In this document: in pieces, positions 1 through 6,593 of the stretch
Position numbering within the stretch: the stretch's first letter is position 1
Layout: each line of letters starts with the position of its first letter
Made by a program: the position numbers and the translations under genes
NCBI GenBank assembly: GCA_943350635.1
Contig: CALRAI010000010.1
Coordinates: 1 to 34,394 of the forward strand
Direction: 5' to 3'
DNA from: Candidatus Uhrbacteria bacterium
Lineage (GTDB): Bacteria > Patescibacteriota > Patescibacteriia > UBA9934
Length of the DNA stretch: 34,394 nt
The notes under the pieces: model-generated
What the model was told of the DNA's origin: nothing
Databases searched by the model: none
The model's input: only the letters and a program-made list of their open reading frames with translations

Positions 1-560
1 AGCCCCTTTCCAAACGACAACGTCATGATGGCACGTAAATCTTGTCCTTGTTGCATGGCAGAAAGCACAAGCAAAATAAGCATCGCAATAATATCTTGTA
101 CGATAAGCATTCCCACCGCAATTCGTCCGTATAATCGATCAAGATCCTCCTTATCCGTCAGCAGCTTCACGATGATAATTGTGGACGAGAAGGAAAACGC
201 AACACCAAGAAAAATCGCTGTCGGCAATGGCACGCCAAGCGCCAAGGCAATACTCGTTCCAATGATCGACGTAGCAATCACCTGCGCCGATCCGGCGATA
301 AGCGCAACTCTCCCAACGTCACGAACATTCCGCCAATTCAAATTGAGTCCAACGATAAACAACAAGAACGCAATACCAATAGAGGACATCGTTTCAAACA
401 CCTCCACCGATTTCGTGAGTCCAAACAACCCCGGCCCCACCACAATCCCCGTAGCAATATACGCAATAATCAACGGTTGACGAAGCTTATACGCAATGAG
501 CGAAAATACTCCCGCCGTCATCATCACCGCTGCAATTTCAAGAAAGAGGGAGTTGATCAT
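1..560 (-). CDS. Kef-type cation/proton antiporter, N-terminal part (runs off the window)
   Basis: The reverse strand stays open from the ATG at 558-560 to the window edge, giving 186 residues of a very hydrophobic protein. The N-terminus has successive membrane segments, and the motifs GIAFLLFIVGLNL (about residues 54-66) and FSFSSTIIIVKLL with a following RIAVGMLIVQD are those of monovalent cation:proton antiporter-2 (KefB/KefC) membrane domains. The family exchanges K+ or Na+ for H+ across the cytoplasmic membrane. Its ATG overlaps the TGA of the upstream gene (ATGA at 557-560), so translation is probably coupled. The C-terminus, where any TrkA-N domain would lie, is outside the window, so the ion and the regulatory type cannot be told. 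Confidence 0.88.
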   Translation of the reverse strand, partial: MINSLFLEIAAVMMTAGVFSLIAYKLRQPLIIAYIATGIVVGPGLFGLTKSVEVFETMSSIGIAFLLFIVGLNLNWRNVRDVGRVALIAGSAQVIATSIIGTSIALALGVPLPTAIFLGVAFSFSSTIIIVKLLTDKEDLDRLYGRIAVGMLIVQDIIAMLILLVLSAMQQGQDLRAIMTLSFGKG

Positions 561-2545
561 ATATTTCCATAACTCCAATCACGATATTCATTCTTATACG
601 CAAATTGCCATTCCGGATCGCGCCCATACTCTCCACCATACGTTAAAATCCCACCGGAATGGAATATCGCCTCAACAATGGTGCTCGCTTTTTGTACGGC
701 AGGATTCATCATTCCAGCTCCTGCTATTGCTCGCTGTATCGCAACAAGATCCGGAACAATACTTGGTCGTGGCCCATCGGTAGAGATACTCAAAATTTCT
801 TTTCCTCCAGCATCACCAACCACAAAATCACGTTCTTGTTCGAACATGGGCGCCTTTTGAATCTTTTCCCGCAAATCTTCGTCGAGTGCGCCAGCAAGAT
901 CCACGGCAATACATCGACGATCCTCAGCTTCAGATATTGTGCGGGTTCGCAAGAGTTCCTCAGGAAAAATACCAAAAAACTGCAAAGAACGGATCGCAGC
1001 GGTCGCAGCAGATAGATACACCGGATCCTGTTCCTCATCGATAAGTTCTGCTCCATTGCCTGAAATATACTTTTCTAGGAGTCCTCGTATATACCCATCA
1101 TCATCGTAACCTTTGAACGTTCCGCTCCGAACAAAATTCAAAAACGCACGATCAAAAGACTGAAACATGCTATCAGCCATTCTTTGAGCACCTCCCCGCG
1201 TACCTGGGAATGTTTTGGGTAGAATATTCGTTACAAATTCCTTACGCGCAATCCTCAGTGCTCCAAGCGCACGAACAGACTGATCCTCATGCAAAAGATT
1301 TCTCACGGTAAACAACACATCATTCACTGCCTTTGTTGGTTTTCCGTGTTCGGTGCGCATTGCTGAAACAGCCTGTAGCATGTTCTCAAGATCACCGTGA
1401 AAAAACGCGTCTGGGACTTCAGAATTCTCAATAAGTGCATTCCAAATTGCGTTAATTTTTTCCCGCTCTTCACTGCGCTCTTTTTCCTGAATACTCCGAT
1501 CGTCCACCGGAACCTCAACAGGAACAGATCCATCACGCTCGAATATTTTCTGCATCGCACCACGAACACCAGTAATACGCGATTGAACAACCGCATGAAC
1601 TTTCTGATCAATCTTCAACGATTCTTCAACCAACTTTTGCGCTTCTGCAGGAGTAAGAAATCGAAATTCTGCTTTTTTGTAGCCATCGTCGTCTTCAACT
1701 TTTTTATACAAAATACTTCCATCTGGCATGATCTTTACTTCGTCATCGCCACATCCATATACTCGCAGTACCGAAAGCGCAGGAATACGTCTCGTATATG
1801 GATGGTATTCGAAGAGTGTTTTCATCGCATGCTCATCGGTAATATCCGGAAGATTTTCGACCGCCTCCTGCAGCGCCCAATATTCCTTCTCCTCAGCATC
1901 CGTTCGCGCATCCTCCATGCGCTCCAATCCCGCAAGTCGACGCTTCGTCCGCTCAATCGCTTGTGGATCAGAAAGCTGACGGAGTGTTTCCAGCACTTCC
2001 GAATTTTCTTCATTTGGTGCATCGGTATGATTCTCGCGCTTATACGCAACAAGCGTTTTCAGCATGGCAATTCCGGCTTGCGTACGACGATCAATCACTT
2101 CTCGTGCGGCAGTATCTTTCGTTTCCGACTCCTGCAATACACGACGTGCTTCGCCAGGTGTCAGCGCTCGATACACAACCTTGTCAACATCGTAATCCAT
2201 GGTGACTTCTCTCGAAAGCACCAAACCATTTTGAACAATTTTTATGCCGTCACGATAATAATTGCCTACATTCGCCAACTCAACGGTTGGAACTGCGTCA
2301 TCAATTTCATTCCACAACGATTCTCCAGAAACATTCTCCTCCATCTGCTCAATACGCTCCGCCAAACGGGCACATTCCGCAATTTCCTCCCGTGTTGCGT
2401 CCTTGTTCAACGACTCTAAGAACGCGAATCGCTCTTGCGCATCTTGCAATTCACGCAACGCAGTAAACGAAGCATATCGTGTGTCATTTTGATCCTTTAC
2501 CGGACTTTGTGTAAGCGGAATCTTCGGAAGATCAAAACGCGACAT
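557..2545 (-). CDS. Unknown 662-residue protein with an internal duplicated domain
   Basis: I do not recognise this protein. It is hydrophilic and charged, with no signal peptide or membrane segment. Residues about 101-165 and 270-334 are two copies of one module: a short beta-rich stretch (IKIVQNGLVL / VKIMPDGSILY), then LTPGEARRVLQES / LTPAEAQKLVEES and a conserved helix. Helical, Glu-rich linkers separate the copies. The remaining half (350-662) is mostly predicted helix and ends with a Gly/Tyr-rich tail. The stop overlaps the start of the antiporter gene by 4 bp, which suggests joint expression. The start ATG at 2545 has no clear Shine-Dalgarno. An extended -10 (TG-T-TATGAT, 2572-2577) lies 26 bp upstream. 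A cytoplasmic role is inferred only from the lack of export signals. Confidence 0.8.
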   Translation of the reverse strand: MSRFDLPKIPLTQSPVKDQNDTRYASFTALRELQDAQERFAFLESLNKDATREEIAECARLAERIEQMEENVSGESLWNEIDDAVPTVELANVGNYYRDGIKIVQNGLVLSREVTMDYDVDKVVYRALTPGEARRVLQESETKDTAAREVIDRRTQAGIAMLKTLVAYKRENHTDAPNEENSEVLETLRQLSDPQAIERTKRRLAGLERMEDARTDAEEKEYWALQEAVENLPDITDEHAMKTLFEYHPYTRRIPALSVLRVYGCGDDEVKIMPDGSILYKKVEDDDGYKKAEFRFLTPAEAQKLVEESLKIDQKVHAVVQSRITGVRGAMQKIFERDGSVPVEVPVDDRSIQEKERSEEREKINAIWNALIENSEVPDAFFHGDLENMLQAVSAMRTEHGKPTKAVNDVLFTVRNLLHEDQSVRALGALRIARKEFVTNILPKTFPGTRGGAQRMADSMFQSFDRAFLNFVRSGTFKGYDDDGYIRGLLEKYISGNGAELIDEEQDPVYLSAATAAIRSLQFFGIFPEELLRTRTISEAEDRRCIAVDLAGALDEDLREKIQKAPMFEQERDFVVGDAGGKEILSISTDGPRPSIVPDLVAIQRAIAGAGMMNPAVQKASTIVEAIFHSGGILTYGGEYGRDPEWQFAYKNEYRDWSYGNI
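1544..2245 (-). repeat. Internal protein-level duplication (two about 65-residue modules)
   Basis: Codons for residues 101-165 (2051-2245) and 270-334 (1544-1738) of the 662-residue protein encode related modules. Shared positions include I/VKI, the L-T-P-x-E-A core, an ES pair and a basic helix ending in AM. DNA identity is low, so the duplication is old. Confidence 0.7.
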
Positions 2546-2571
2546 ACATCAACAAAGAAAAATATATTCAA

Positions 2572-2577
2572 ATCATA
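2572..2577 (-). promoter_or_regulatory. Extended -10 element for the 662-residue gene
   Basis: On the minus strand the sequence TG-T-TATGAT is an extended -10 about 26 bp before the ATG at 2545. No good -35 is visible; it would fall inside the preceding hairpin. Confidence 0.4.
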
Positions 2578-2584
2578 ACACAAA

Positions 2585-2633
2585 CACGCACCCGAACCGC
2601 TGGCCCGGATGGCGTTTGCGGTGCAGGTGCGTG
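2585..2633 (-). terminator. Probable intrinsic terminator after the 2637-3166 gene
   Basis: CACGCACC (2585-2592) pairs with GGTGCGTG (2626-2633), and ACCGC (2596-2600) pairs with GCGGT (2618-2622), giving a GC-rich hairpin just after the stop at 2637. The T-tract that follows on the minus strand (TTTGTGTTAT) is weak, so termination may be partial. Confidence 0.5.
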
Positions 2634-2636
2634 GCG

Positions 2637-3166
2637 TTAGGAAAAGCTTGCAAGCTCCTCCTCCGTAGTACCGATGTAACTTGGCGGAAGATCCCAGATA
2701 CGAAGTGCCTCCAGGATCTCTTCACGCTGGCTTTTCGCGGAGAACAGAAACTCGTCGTCCACGTATTCGCCGTACTCTGGATCGACGAGCGGTTGACCGA
2801 GCTCCTTCTGCAGTTTGCGAGCCCGAAGGCGCGTGAGCAGACCGTGGCCGTACGAGCATCGCGATCCCGCAGCACACGAAGCGCAAGGCCTTGCGCATAC
2901 TGGATCTGACTCGCCCGAAAGTCACCGCTGTCCGTGAGGGCATTCATCATGCGGCCAAGGCTCCGTCGATCCTCGTCCCGAGAAAAGACTCCCCCGCCCG
3001 TACCAAACCTTCCTCGCTCGAACCACTCCACATAGTCATTCAGCGTGCGCGGCTCCTGAACCGATTCGGAACGCGGAACCGCAATCGCTGCACTCGAGCT
3101 TTCGCTCTTCGCTTTTCCAGTACCGAACCCGAACATTGCAGAGAAGAAGCGGACGAAACGAACCAT
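2637..3166 (-). pseudogene. Frameshifted unknown small gene in the GC-rich island
   Basis: No family recognised. The ATG at 3166 follows a good Shine-Dalgarno (GGAG, 6 bp upstream). The first frame reads as normal protein for about 104 residues (a basic start, a Ser/Ala linker, then an amphipathic region with RDEDRRSLGRMMNAL). After about position 2850-2860 this frame turns into low-quality Arg/Ser-rich translation. The neighbouring frame instead gives a natural continuation (YGHGLLTRLRARKLQKELG, an acidic stretch, then IWDLPPSYIGTTEEELASF) ending at TAA 2637-2639. Joining the frames needs a one-base change near 2855 and restores about 176 residues. This could be a sequencing indel, a decayed gene, or less likely a -1 recoding site. 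The GC content is well above that of the neighbours. Confidence 0.6.
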
Positions 3167-3222
3167 GAAGACTCCATGAGGGGGGAAAACCGAACGCCCA
3201 AGATTAGCACAAAAAATACAAA

Positions 3223-3285
3223 AGCGCCAGGATTAGCCGACGCTCTTGGAACGATTGAACGTTCTGAGCGACGGATCCTGGCGCT
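3223..3285 (-). terminator. Long-stem intrinsic terminator after the 3311-4081 gene
   Basis: AGCGCCAGGAT (3223-3233) pairs perfectly with ATCCTGGCGCT (3275-3285). Inner helices CCG/CGG, CGCTC/GAGCG and GAACG/CGTTC extend the hairpin almost to its loop. On the minus strand it is followed at once by a T-rich run (TTTGTATTTTTTGTG). It lies 26 bp after the stop of the upstream gene, so it closes that transcript. Confidence 0.85.
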
Positions 3286-3310
3286 GCGTGACGTACCGAC
3301 CTAAAGGCCT

Positions 3311-4081
3311 CTATCCCCGGGCGTCCATGAGGAGCCCCACACCCTGCGCAGGGCGCTGGCCGCGCTGCGTCCAGTTCCAGTTCAGGTACACCATGGACTG
3401 GCCGCCGTAGAGGCTGTGGTGCACTTCCCAGCGCGGCACGTCATTCCACTCGCCGTTGCCCCTAGGCGAGTACTCCGCCCCGGCACACTCCATGCTGAGC
3501 GTGGGAATCTGCTTGTGACAGGTGTCGCCAGACGTGCGCACGGCGTGAAGGAACTGTGTGAGGACGAGGAGCCCCGTACCCGGATCGATCAGCTTGGCCT
3601 GCGGCATGCCGCTGCGGTACATCACCTTTCGCACTTCGTCGGTGGAATTCCCGATGGTGATGGCGCCCAGGCTAAAGTGTGCTGGGATGAGCACGTCCTT
3701 CTTGCCCTCGAACAGAGAAGCGTAGTGGGCGTTCGGGATGAACCGGTAGTGCTCCGGATCCATCACGCAGTCCGTCCGCACCACGAAACCAAGATCGGCA
3801 AGCACCTCCCGGCACACGGCGATGTCGTCTGCGAGCATCAAATACGGCGCCTCAACCTCGGCCGCGGTGCGAGAAGGAACGAACACGATACCGTCCCAGT
3901 TCCCCTTACCAGCCAAGGCACGCTGCACACCAAGATGATGCGGGTTCACCGCCATCCCCGGGAACATCTGCCCCAGGAGCTTGACGGTGCTCGGCTTCCC
4001 GAACAAAAGTCCGGGAACGAGATACCGGTAGTAGGCGGTCTGCACGAAGGTAGGGTCGACGGGATTCGGGAACGGGTGCAT
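3311..4081 (-). CDS. Unknown 256-residue protein of the GC-rich island
   Basis: I do not recognise the family. The frame extends to 4135, but the ATG at 4081 is chosen because a Shine-Dalgarno (GGAG) sits 6 bp upstream and the extra N-terminal residues look non-natural. The protein (start MHPFPNPVDP) is soluble-looking, without signal peptide or membrane helix. It has Trp/Asn/Gly-rich C-terminal sequence (VYLNWNWTQRGQRPAQG) and Cys/His residues scattered in its last third. Local GC is about 60% (sampled lines) against about 45% in flanking genes, and codon choice is correspondingly different. It has its own terminator. The leader GGAG-A-CTTCATG is nearly the same as in the next gene downstream (GGAG-T-CTTCATG), suggesting a common origin of the pair. 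Transfer from elsewhere is an inference. Confidence 0.72.
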   Translation of the reverse strand: MHPFPNPVDPTFVQTAYYRYLVPGLLFGKPSTVKLLGQMFPGMAVNPHHLGVQRALAGKGNWDGIVFVPSRTAAEVEAPYLMLADDIAVCREVLADLGFVVRTDCVMDPEHYRFIPNAHYASLFEGKKDVLIPAHFSLGAITIGNSTDEVRKVMYRSGMPQAKLIDPGTGLLVLTQFLHAVRTSGDTCHKQIPTLSMECAGAEYSPRGNGEWNDVPRWEVHHSLYGGQSMVYLNWNWTQRGQRPAQGVGLLMDARG

Positions 4082-4150
4082 GAAGTCTCCAGGAAATACG
4101 AGGTTATCCAAAACAAAACAGAAACAACGAACCAAAAAGAGTACCCGAAA

Positions 4151-5236
4151 TTAGCAGATTCGTCCAGCTCGAAGTCCCTGAACCGTGCGCATATACTGAG
4201 AAATCTCTGCAGCAGAAGCCTTTGCACGAGCAACAAGCTTTTCGAGTTTTCGAAGCTTCTTTTCGTAATACACTCCCCCACGTGCTTTGGCGCGCTCGAG
4301 TGCAAGAATACCCTTGGCAAACCTTGCCTCAAACATTCCACGATCAAACACGCCTTTCACAATTCTTTTCTTCATTAAGGCCTCAATCGGAGGCTTTCGA
4401 ATTCCCCGAACAAGCCCAAAAACACTCAATGCTTTCAATACATAAAAGCTTACGTCAAATTCCCACCAATAAAATCCTTGATTCGTACTAGATCGATAAT
4501 GATGGTGATTATTATGCCAGCCTTCACCAAGCGTAATCATGGCAAGCAACCAGTTATTCCTGCTGGTATCCGTCGTTGCAAACCGACGATTCCCAAAAAC
4601 ATGGGCAAGAGAGTTGATAGTAAACACTCCATGATACAGCAAAATTGTCGACAAAAAGAATCCAACGACGAGTGCACTCGGCCCACCAACGAGAAAAATC
4701 CCAAGCGCAAGAATTGTAGGAGGAACAAGTGAATACCGATCAAGCCACACCAATTCAGGGTACATCGTAAAATCCTTAATCCTGTCCTCGGGCGTTGCTT
4801 TAAATTTGTCGCTCAAAAACCAACCTATATGACTCCACCAAAACCCTTTGCGCGGAGAATGAATATCCTGTGGTTGATCGGCATACAGGTGATGATCTCT
4901 ATGATGACCCGCCCACCACAACACCCCCTTCTGCGCTGCTAAGGATCCTCCCAACGCCATTACGAATTGCATCCCTCGGCCAAGCTTGTAGGATCGATGC
5001 GCAAAATAGCGATGATACCCGGCAGTAATAAAAAACATGCGCGCAACGTACAGCACCGCACACAACACCACGCTCCCCCAAGTAATACCAGTAAACACAA
5101 TCAAAAACGGTACAAGATGCATGGCGAAGAATGGTATCGACGCAATCCAATTCACACGTTCATCCGCGTTACGAACCATATCCATTGCCATAGACAACGA
5201 GTGTAACACGGAACACTCGATTCGATCTTTGACCAT
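4151..5236 (-). CDS. Membrane fatty acid (acyl-CoA type) delta-9 desaturase
   Basis: This is an integral-membrane di-iron desaturase, which inserts a cis double bond into an acyl chain using O2 and electrons. All three histidine boxes are present: HRYFAH (about residues 75-80 from the chosen start), HRDHH (112-116) and HNNHHH (241-246), with hydrophobic segment pairs between them. The C-terminal tail of about 80 residues is Lys/Arg-rich and probably coiled. The frame can be extended to a GTG at 5275, but that would place the tRNA-Glu promoter inside the gene. The ATG at 5236 has GGAG just upstream and gives about 361 residues, so it is preferred. No other fatty acid genes are near, so it probably acts on acquired lipids (inference). 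It is transcribed away from tRNA-Glu. Confidence 0.92.
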   Translation of the reverse strand: MVKDRIECSVLHSLSMAMDMVRNADERVNWIASIPFFAMHLVPFLIVFTGITWGSVVLCAVLYVARMFFITAGYHRYFAHRSYKLGRGMQFVMALGGSLAAQKGVLWWAGHHRDHHLYADQPQDIHSPRKGFWWSHIGWFLSDKFKATPEDRIKDFTMYPELVWLDRYSLVPPTILALGIFLVGGPSALVVGFFLSTILLYHGVFTINSLAHVFGNRRFATTDTSRNNWLLAMITLGEGWHNNHHHYRSSTNQGFYWWEFDVSFYVLKALSVFGLVRGIRKPPIEALMKKRIVKGVFDRGMFEARFAKGILALERAKARGGVYYEKKLRKLEKLVARAKASAAEISQYMRTVQGLRAGRIC

Positions 5237-5257
5237 TTCTCTCCATTTTCGTATACT
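5229..5257 (+). promoter_or_regulatory. Promoter of tRNA-Glu
   Basis: TTGACC (5229-5234), a 17-bp spacer and TATACT (5252-5257) form a near-consensus sigma-70 promoter. The expected start is about 13-14 bp before the mature tRNA. It overlaps the 5' end of the divergent desaturase gene. Confidence 0.8.
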
Positions 5258-5277
5258 ACCTCCGTTCATCTTCACCC

Positions 5278-5352
5278 GGCTCTATCGTCTAACGGTTAGG
5301 ACAGTGGCTTCTCAAGCCATCAATCCGGGTTCGATTCCCGGTAGAGTCACCA
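5278..5352 (+). tRNA. tRNA-Glu (anticodon CTC)
   Basis: A 75-nt cloverleaf with encoded CCA. The acceptor strands GGCTCTA and TAGAGTC pair, with one G-U. The D-arm region reads TCGTCTAACGGTTAGGACA. The anticodon stem GTGGC/GCCAT holds the loop TTCTCAA, so the anticodon is CTC and decodes GAG. The T-arm is CCGGG-TTCGATT-CCCGG. The discriminator base is A. Confidence 0.95.
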
Positions 5353-5353
5353 G

Positions 5354-5386
5354 AAAAAACATCCACTTTTGTGGGTGTTTTTTCTT
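5354..5386. terminator. Bidirectional terminator between tRNA-Glu and higA
   Basis: An A-run plus CATCCAC, the loop TTTT, then GTGGGTG plus a T-run form a hairpin with A/T tails on both sides. It can end tRNA-Glu transcription on the plus strand and higBA transcription on the minus strand, where the higA stop lies just 5 bp away. Confidence 0.88.
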
Positions 5387-5391
5387 TATAT

Positions 5392-5697
5392 TTATGCAGG
5401 AGTGAGTGTGTAGTGATGTACCTCTTTTTCAATACGCTTTCCTGATAAGGCGTGCTCAATCAATAAATCATATCGTGATTGCAGGTTTGTCCAAAACTCT
5501 GCCGACGTTCCAAAATATGCAGCGAATCTCAACGCAGTATCAGCAGAAACCGCACGATTGCCATGAACAATTTCGTTGATTCGACGTGCAGGAACATGAA
5601 TATCTTTCGCAAGGCGATATTCCGTAAGAGTAAGCGGCTTCAAAAATTCCTCAAGAAGAATTTCCCCTGGATGAATTGGCGTTATTTTTGCAGTCAT
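5392..5697 (-). CDS. higA: HigA-type antitoxin (XRE family)
   Basis: This 101-residue helix-turn-helix protein opens with IHPGEILLEEFLKPLTLTEYRLA, the hallmark of the HigA/VapI antitoxin family. The HTH spans about residues 22-60 (LAKDIHVPARRINEIVHGNR), followed by the conserved AAYFGTSAEFWTNLQ segment. It should neutralise the HigB toxin by direct binding and repress the operon by binding its promoter. It starts 8 bp after the higB stop, the toxin-first order typical of hig loci. A bidirectional terminator follows. The assignment is by family resemblance; the operator is inferred (see the inverted repeat at 5996-6025). Confidence 0.93.
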   Translation of the reverse strand: MTAKITPIHPGEILLEEFLKPLTLTEYRLAKDIHVPARRINEIVHGNRAVSADTALRFAAYFGTSAEFWTNLQSRYDLLIEHALSGKRIEKEVHHYTLTPA

Positions 5698-5705
5698 ACA
5701 TTGGA

Positions 5706-5984
5706 TTAATGATAATCTTCAATTTGAACATTATAGGCATTTCCGTCTCTCCACATAAAACACACTCGCCATCGATCGTTGATTCTGATACTGAAATATT
5801 CCGCTCGCTTTCCTTTAAGTTTTTCGAGCCTGTTTCCTGGTGGCACCTTTAGATCAATAACTGAAACTGCTGCATGAATCATTTCCAATTTCCGTAATGC
5901 AATGCGCTCAAACTTCTCAAAATGCTTACTATGGTCATGACGAAAAAGTAATTCTGTTTCCTCACTTCCAAATGTTTGAATCAT
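5706..5984 (-). CDS. higB: HigB-type ribosome-dependent mRNA endonuclease toxin
   Basis: This 92-residue RelE-superfamily toxin carries KLEMIHAAVSVIDLKVPPGNRLEKLKG, followed by YFSIRINDRWRVCFMW and ending NVQIEDYH, the usual HigB layout. HigB toxins cut mRNA in the ribosomal A site and stop translation. The frame extends upstream to 6038, but the ATG at 5984 is chosen because the family starts here and a strong promoter lies in the extension. No Shine-Dalgarno is visible; the expected leader is about 19 nt. higA follows after 8 bp. The gene is divergent from an ArfB-like ribosome rescue factor. Confidence 0.92.
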   Translation of the reverse strand: MIQTFGSEETELLFRHDHSKHFEKFERIALRKLEMIHAAVSVIDLKVPPGNRLEKLKGKRAEYFSIRINDRWRVCFMWRDGNAYNVQIEDYH

Positions 5985-5995
5985 AGGACGAAACA

Positions 5996-6025
5996 CGTAT
6001 ACTATAAATATGATAACGCTATACG
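5996..6025. promoter_or_regulatory. Candidate HigA operator
   Basis: The inverted repeat CGTATA (5996-6001) / TATACG (6020-6025) brackets the -10 element of the higB promoter. Symmetric sites over the -10 are typical HigA autoregulation targets. The assignment is by position and symmetry only. Confidence 0.45.
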
Positions 6026-6038
6026 TTACTACTGTCAA
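6010..6038 (-). promoter_or_regulatory. higBA promoter
   Basis: On the minus strand TTGACA (6033-6038), a 17-bp spacer and TATCAT (6010-6015) form a near-perfect sigma-70 promoter. The predicted transcript starts near 6003. The -35 is only a few bases from the divergent arfB-like start at 6045. Confidence 0.82.
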
Positions 6039-6044
6039 AAATAT

Positions 6045-6494
6045 ATGCCTACAAGCACATCATTCACAGTTCCCGAATACGAAATTTCCTTCGATACCAT
6101 GCGAAGCAGTGGTTCTGGCGGACAAAGCGTGAACACTACAGATTCGGCAGTGCGGGGCACGTGGAATATCAGCAAAGGGTTTATCGGTACACCTGATGAA
6201 AAAGCTCGTGTCATCGATTTCCTCCAAAAACATCGACCAAGCCACATAAAAACCAACGACGATGGTGATATTCTTCTCGTCGCAAAGTCTCAAACACAAA
6301 AATCACAGCTCCAAAACAAAGGGCACGTGCTTGATCGAATGCATGCGCTGATGCACGAGGCGCTCGCGATTCGTGTGAAACGAATTGAAACTATACCAAG
6401 GCGTGTCAAACGAAAACTGGACAGAAAAAGACTCGACGCAAAGTCGCACACAGCGCGCATCAAAAAACTCAGGAATTCGTCAAAAATCGACTAA
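6045..6494 (+). CDS. arfB: ArfB/YaeJ-like peptidyl-tRNA hydrolase (ribosome rescue)
   Basis: This 149-residue protein has the class I release-factor catalytic loop with the GGQ motif (residues 25-27, in RSSGSGGQSVNTTDSAV). It lacks any codon-recognition domain, as in ArfB/ICT1. The C-terminal 35 residues are highly basic (RRVKRKLDRKRLDAKSHTAR), as expected for the tail that enters the empty mRNA channel. It should release nascent chains from ribosomes stalled on truncated mRNA. The start at 6045 is chosen because the family begins just before the VPEYEISFDTMRSSG block; the longer frame overlaps higB. No Shine-Dalgarno is seen. It lies head-to-head with higBA, whose toxin creates the broken messages this enzyme would resolve. 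Confidence 0.9.
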   Translation: MPTSTSFTVPEYEISFDTMRSSGSGGQSVNTTDSAVRGTWNISKGFIGTPDEKARVIDFLQKHRPSHIKTNDDGDILLVAKSQTQKSQLQNKGHVLDRMHALMHEALAIRVKRIETIPRRVKRKLDRKRLDAKSHTARIKKLRNSSKID

Positions 6495-6533
6495 GGGCCG
6501 AAGAAGGGTCCGTCAACTTATCCTCAGACAGTA

Positions 6534-6577
6534 TTGCATAATGATCCACTCGGCTTTATCGTAAGTGGATCATTTGC
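6534..6577 (+). terminator. Hairpin between arfB-like gene and glmS
   Basis: AATGATCCACT (6540-6550) pairs perfectly with AGTGGATCATT, and GCA/TGC extend the stem across a bulge. The following sequence (TTGCTATTC) is only modestly T-rich. It could be a weak terminator for the upstream gene or a structure in the glmS leader, 18 bp before the glmS ATG. Confidence 0.45.
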
Positions 6578-6593
6578 TATTCAATACAAGAAT

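Noticed and set aside
25-783. Plus-strand open frames at the window start
   Set aside because: They lie antisense to a clearly recognisable antiporter and the 662-residue protein, and their composition is that of a shadow frame.
1397-2419. A 340-residue plus-strand open frame
   Set aside because: It is antisense to the 662-residue protein and is extremely rich in Arg, Asn, Phe and Ile, as expected for a shadow.
6495-6593. glmS ribozyme
   Set aside because: The intergenic region is only 99 bp and has none of the conserved ribozyme core; it holds one simple hairpin.
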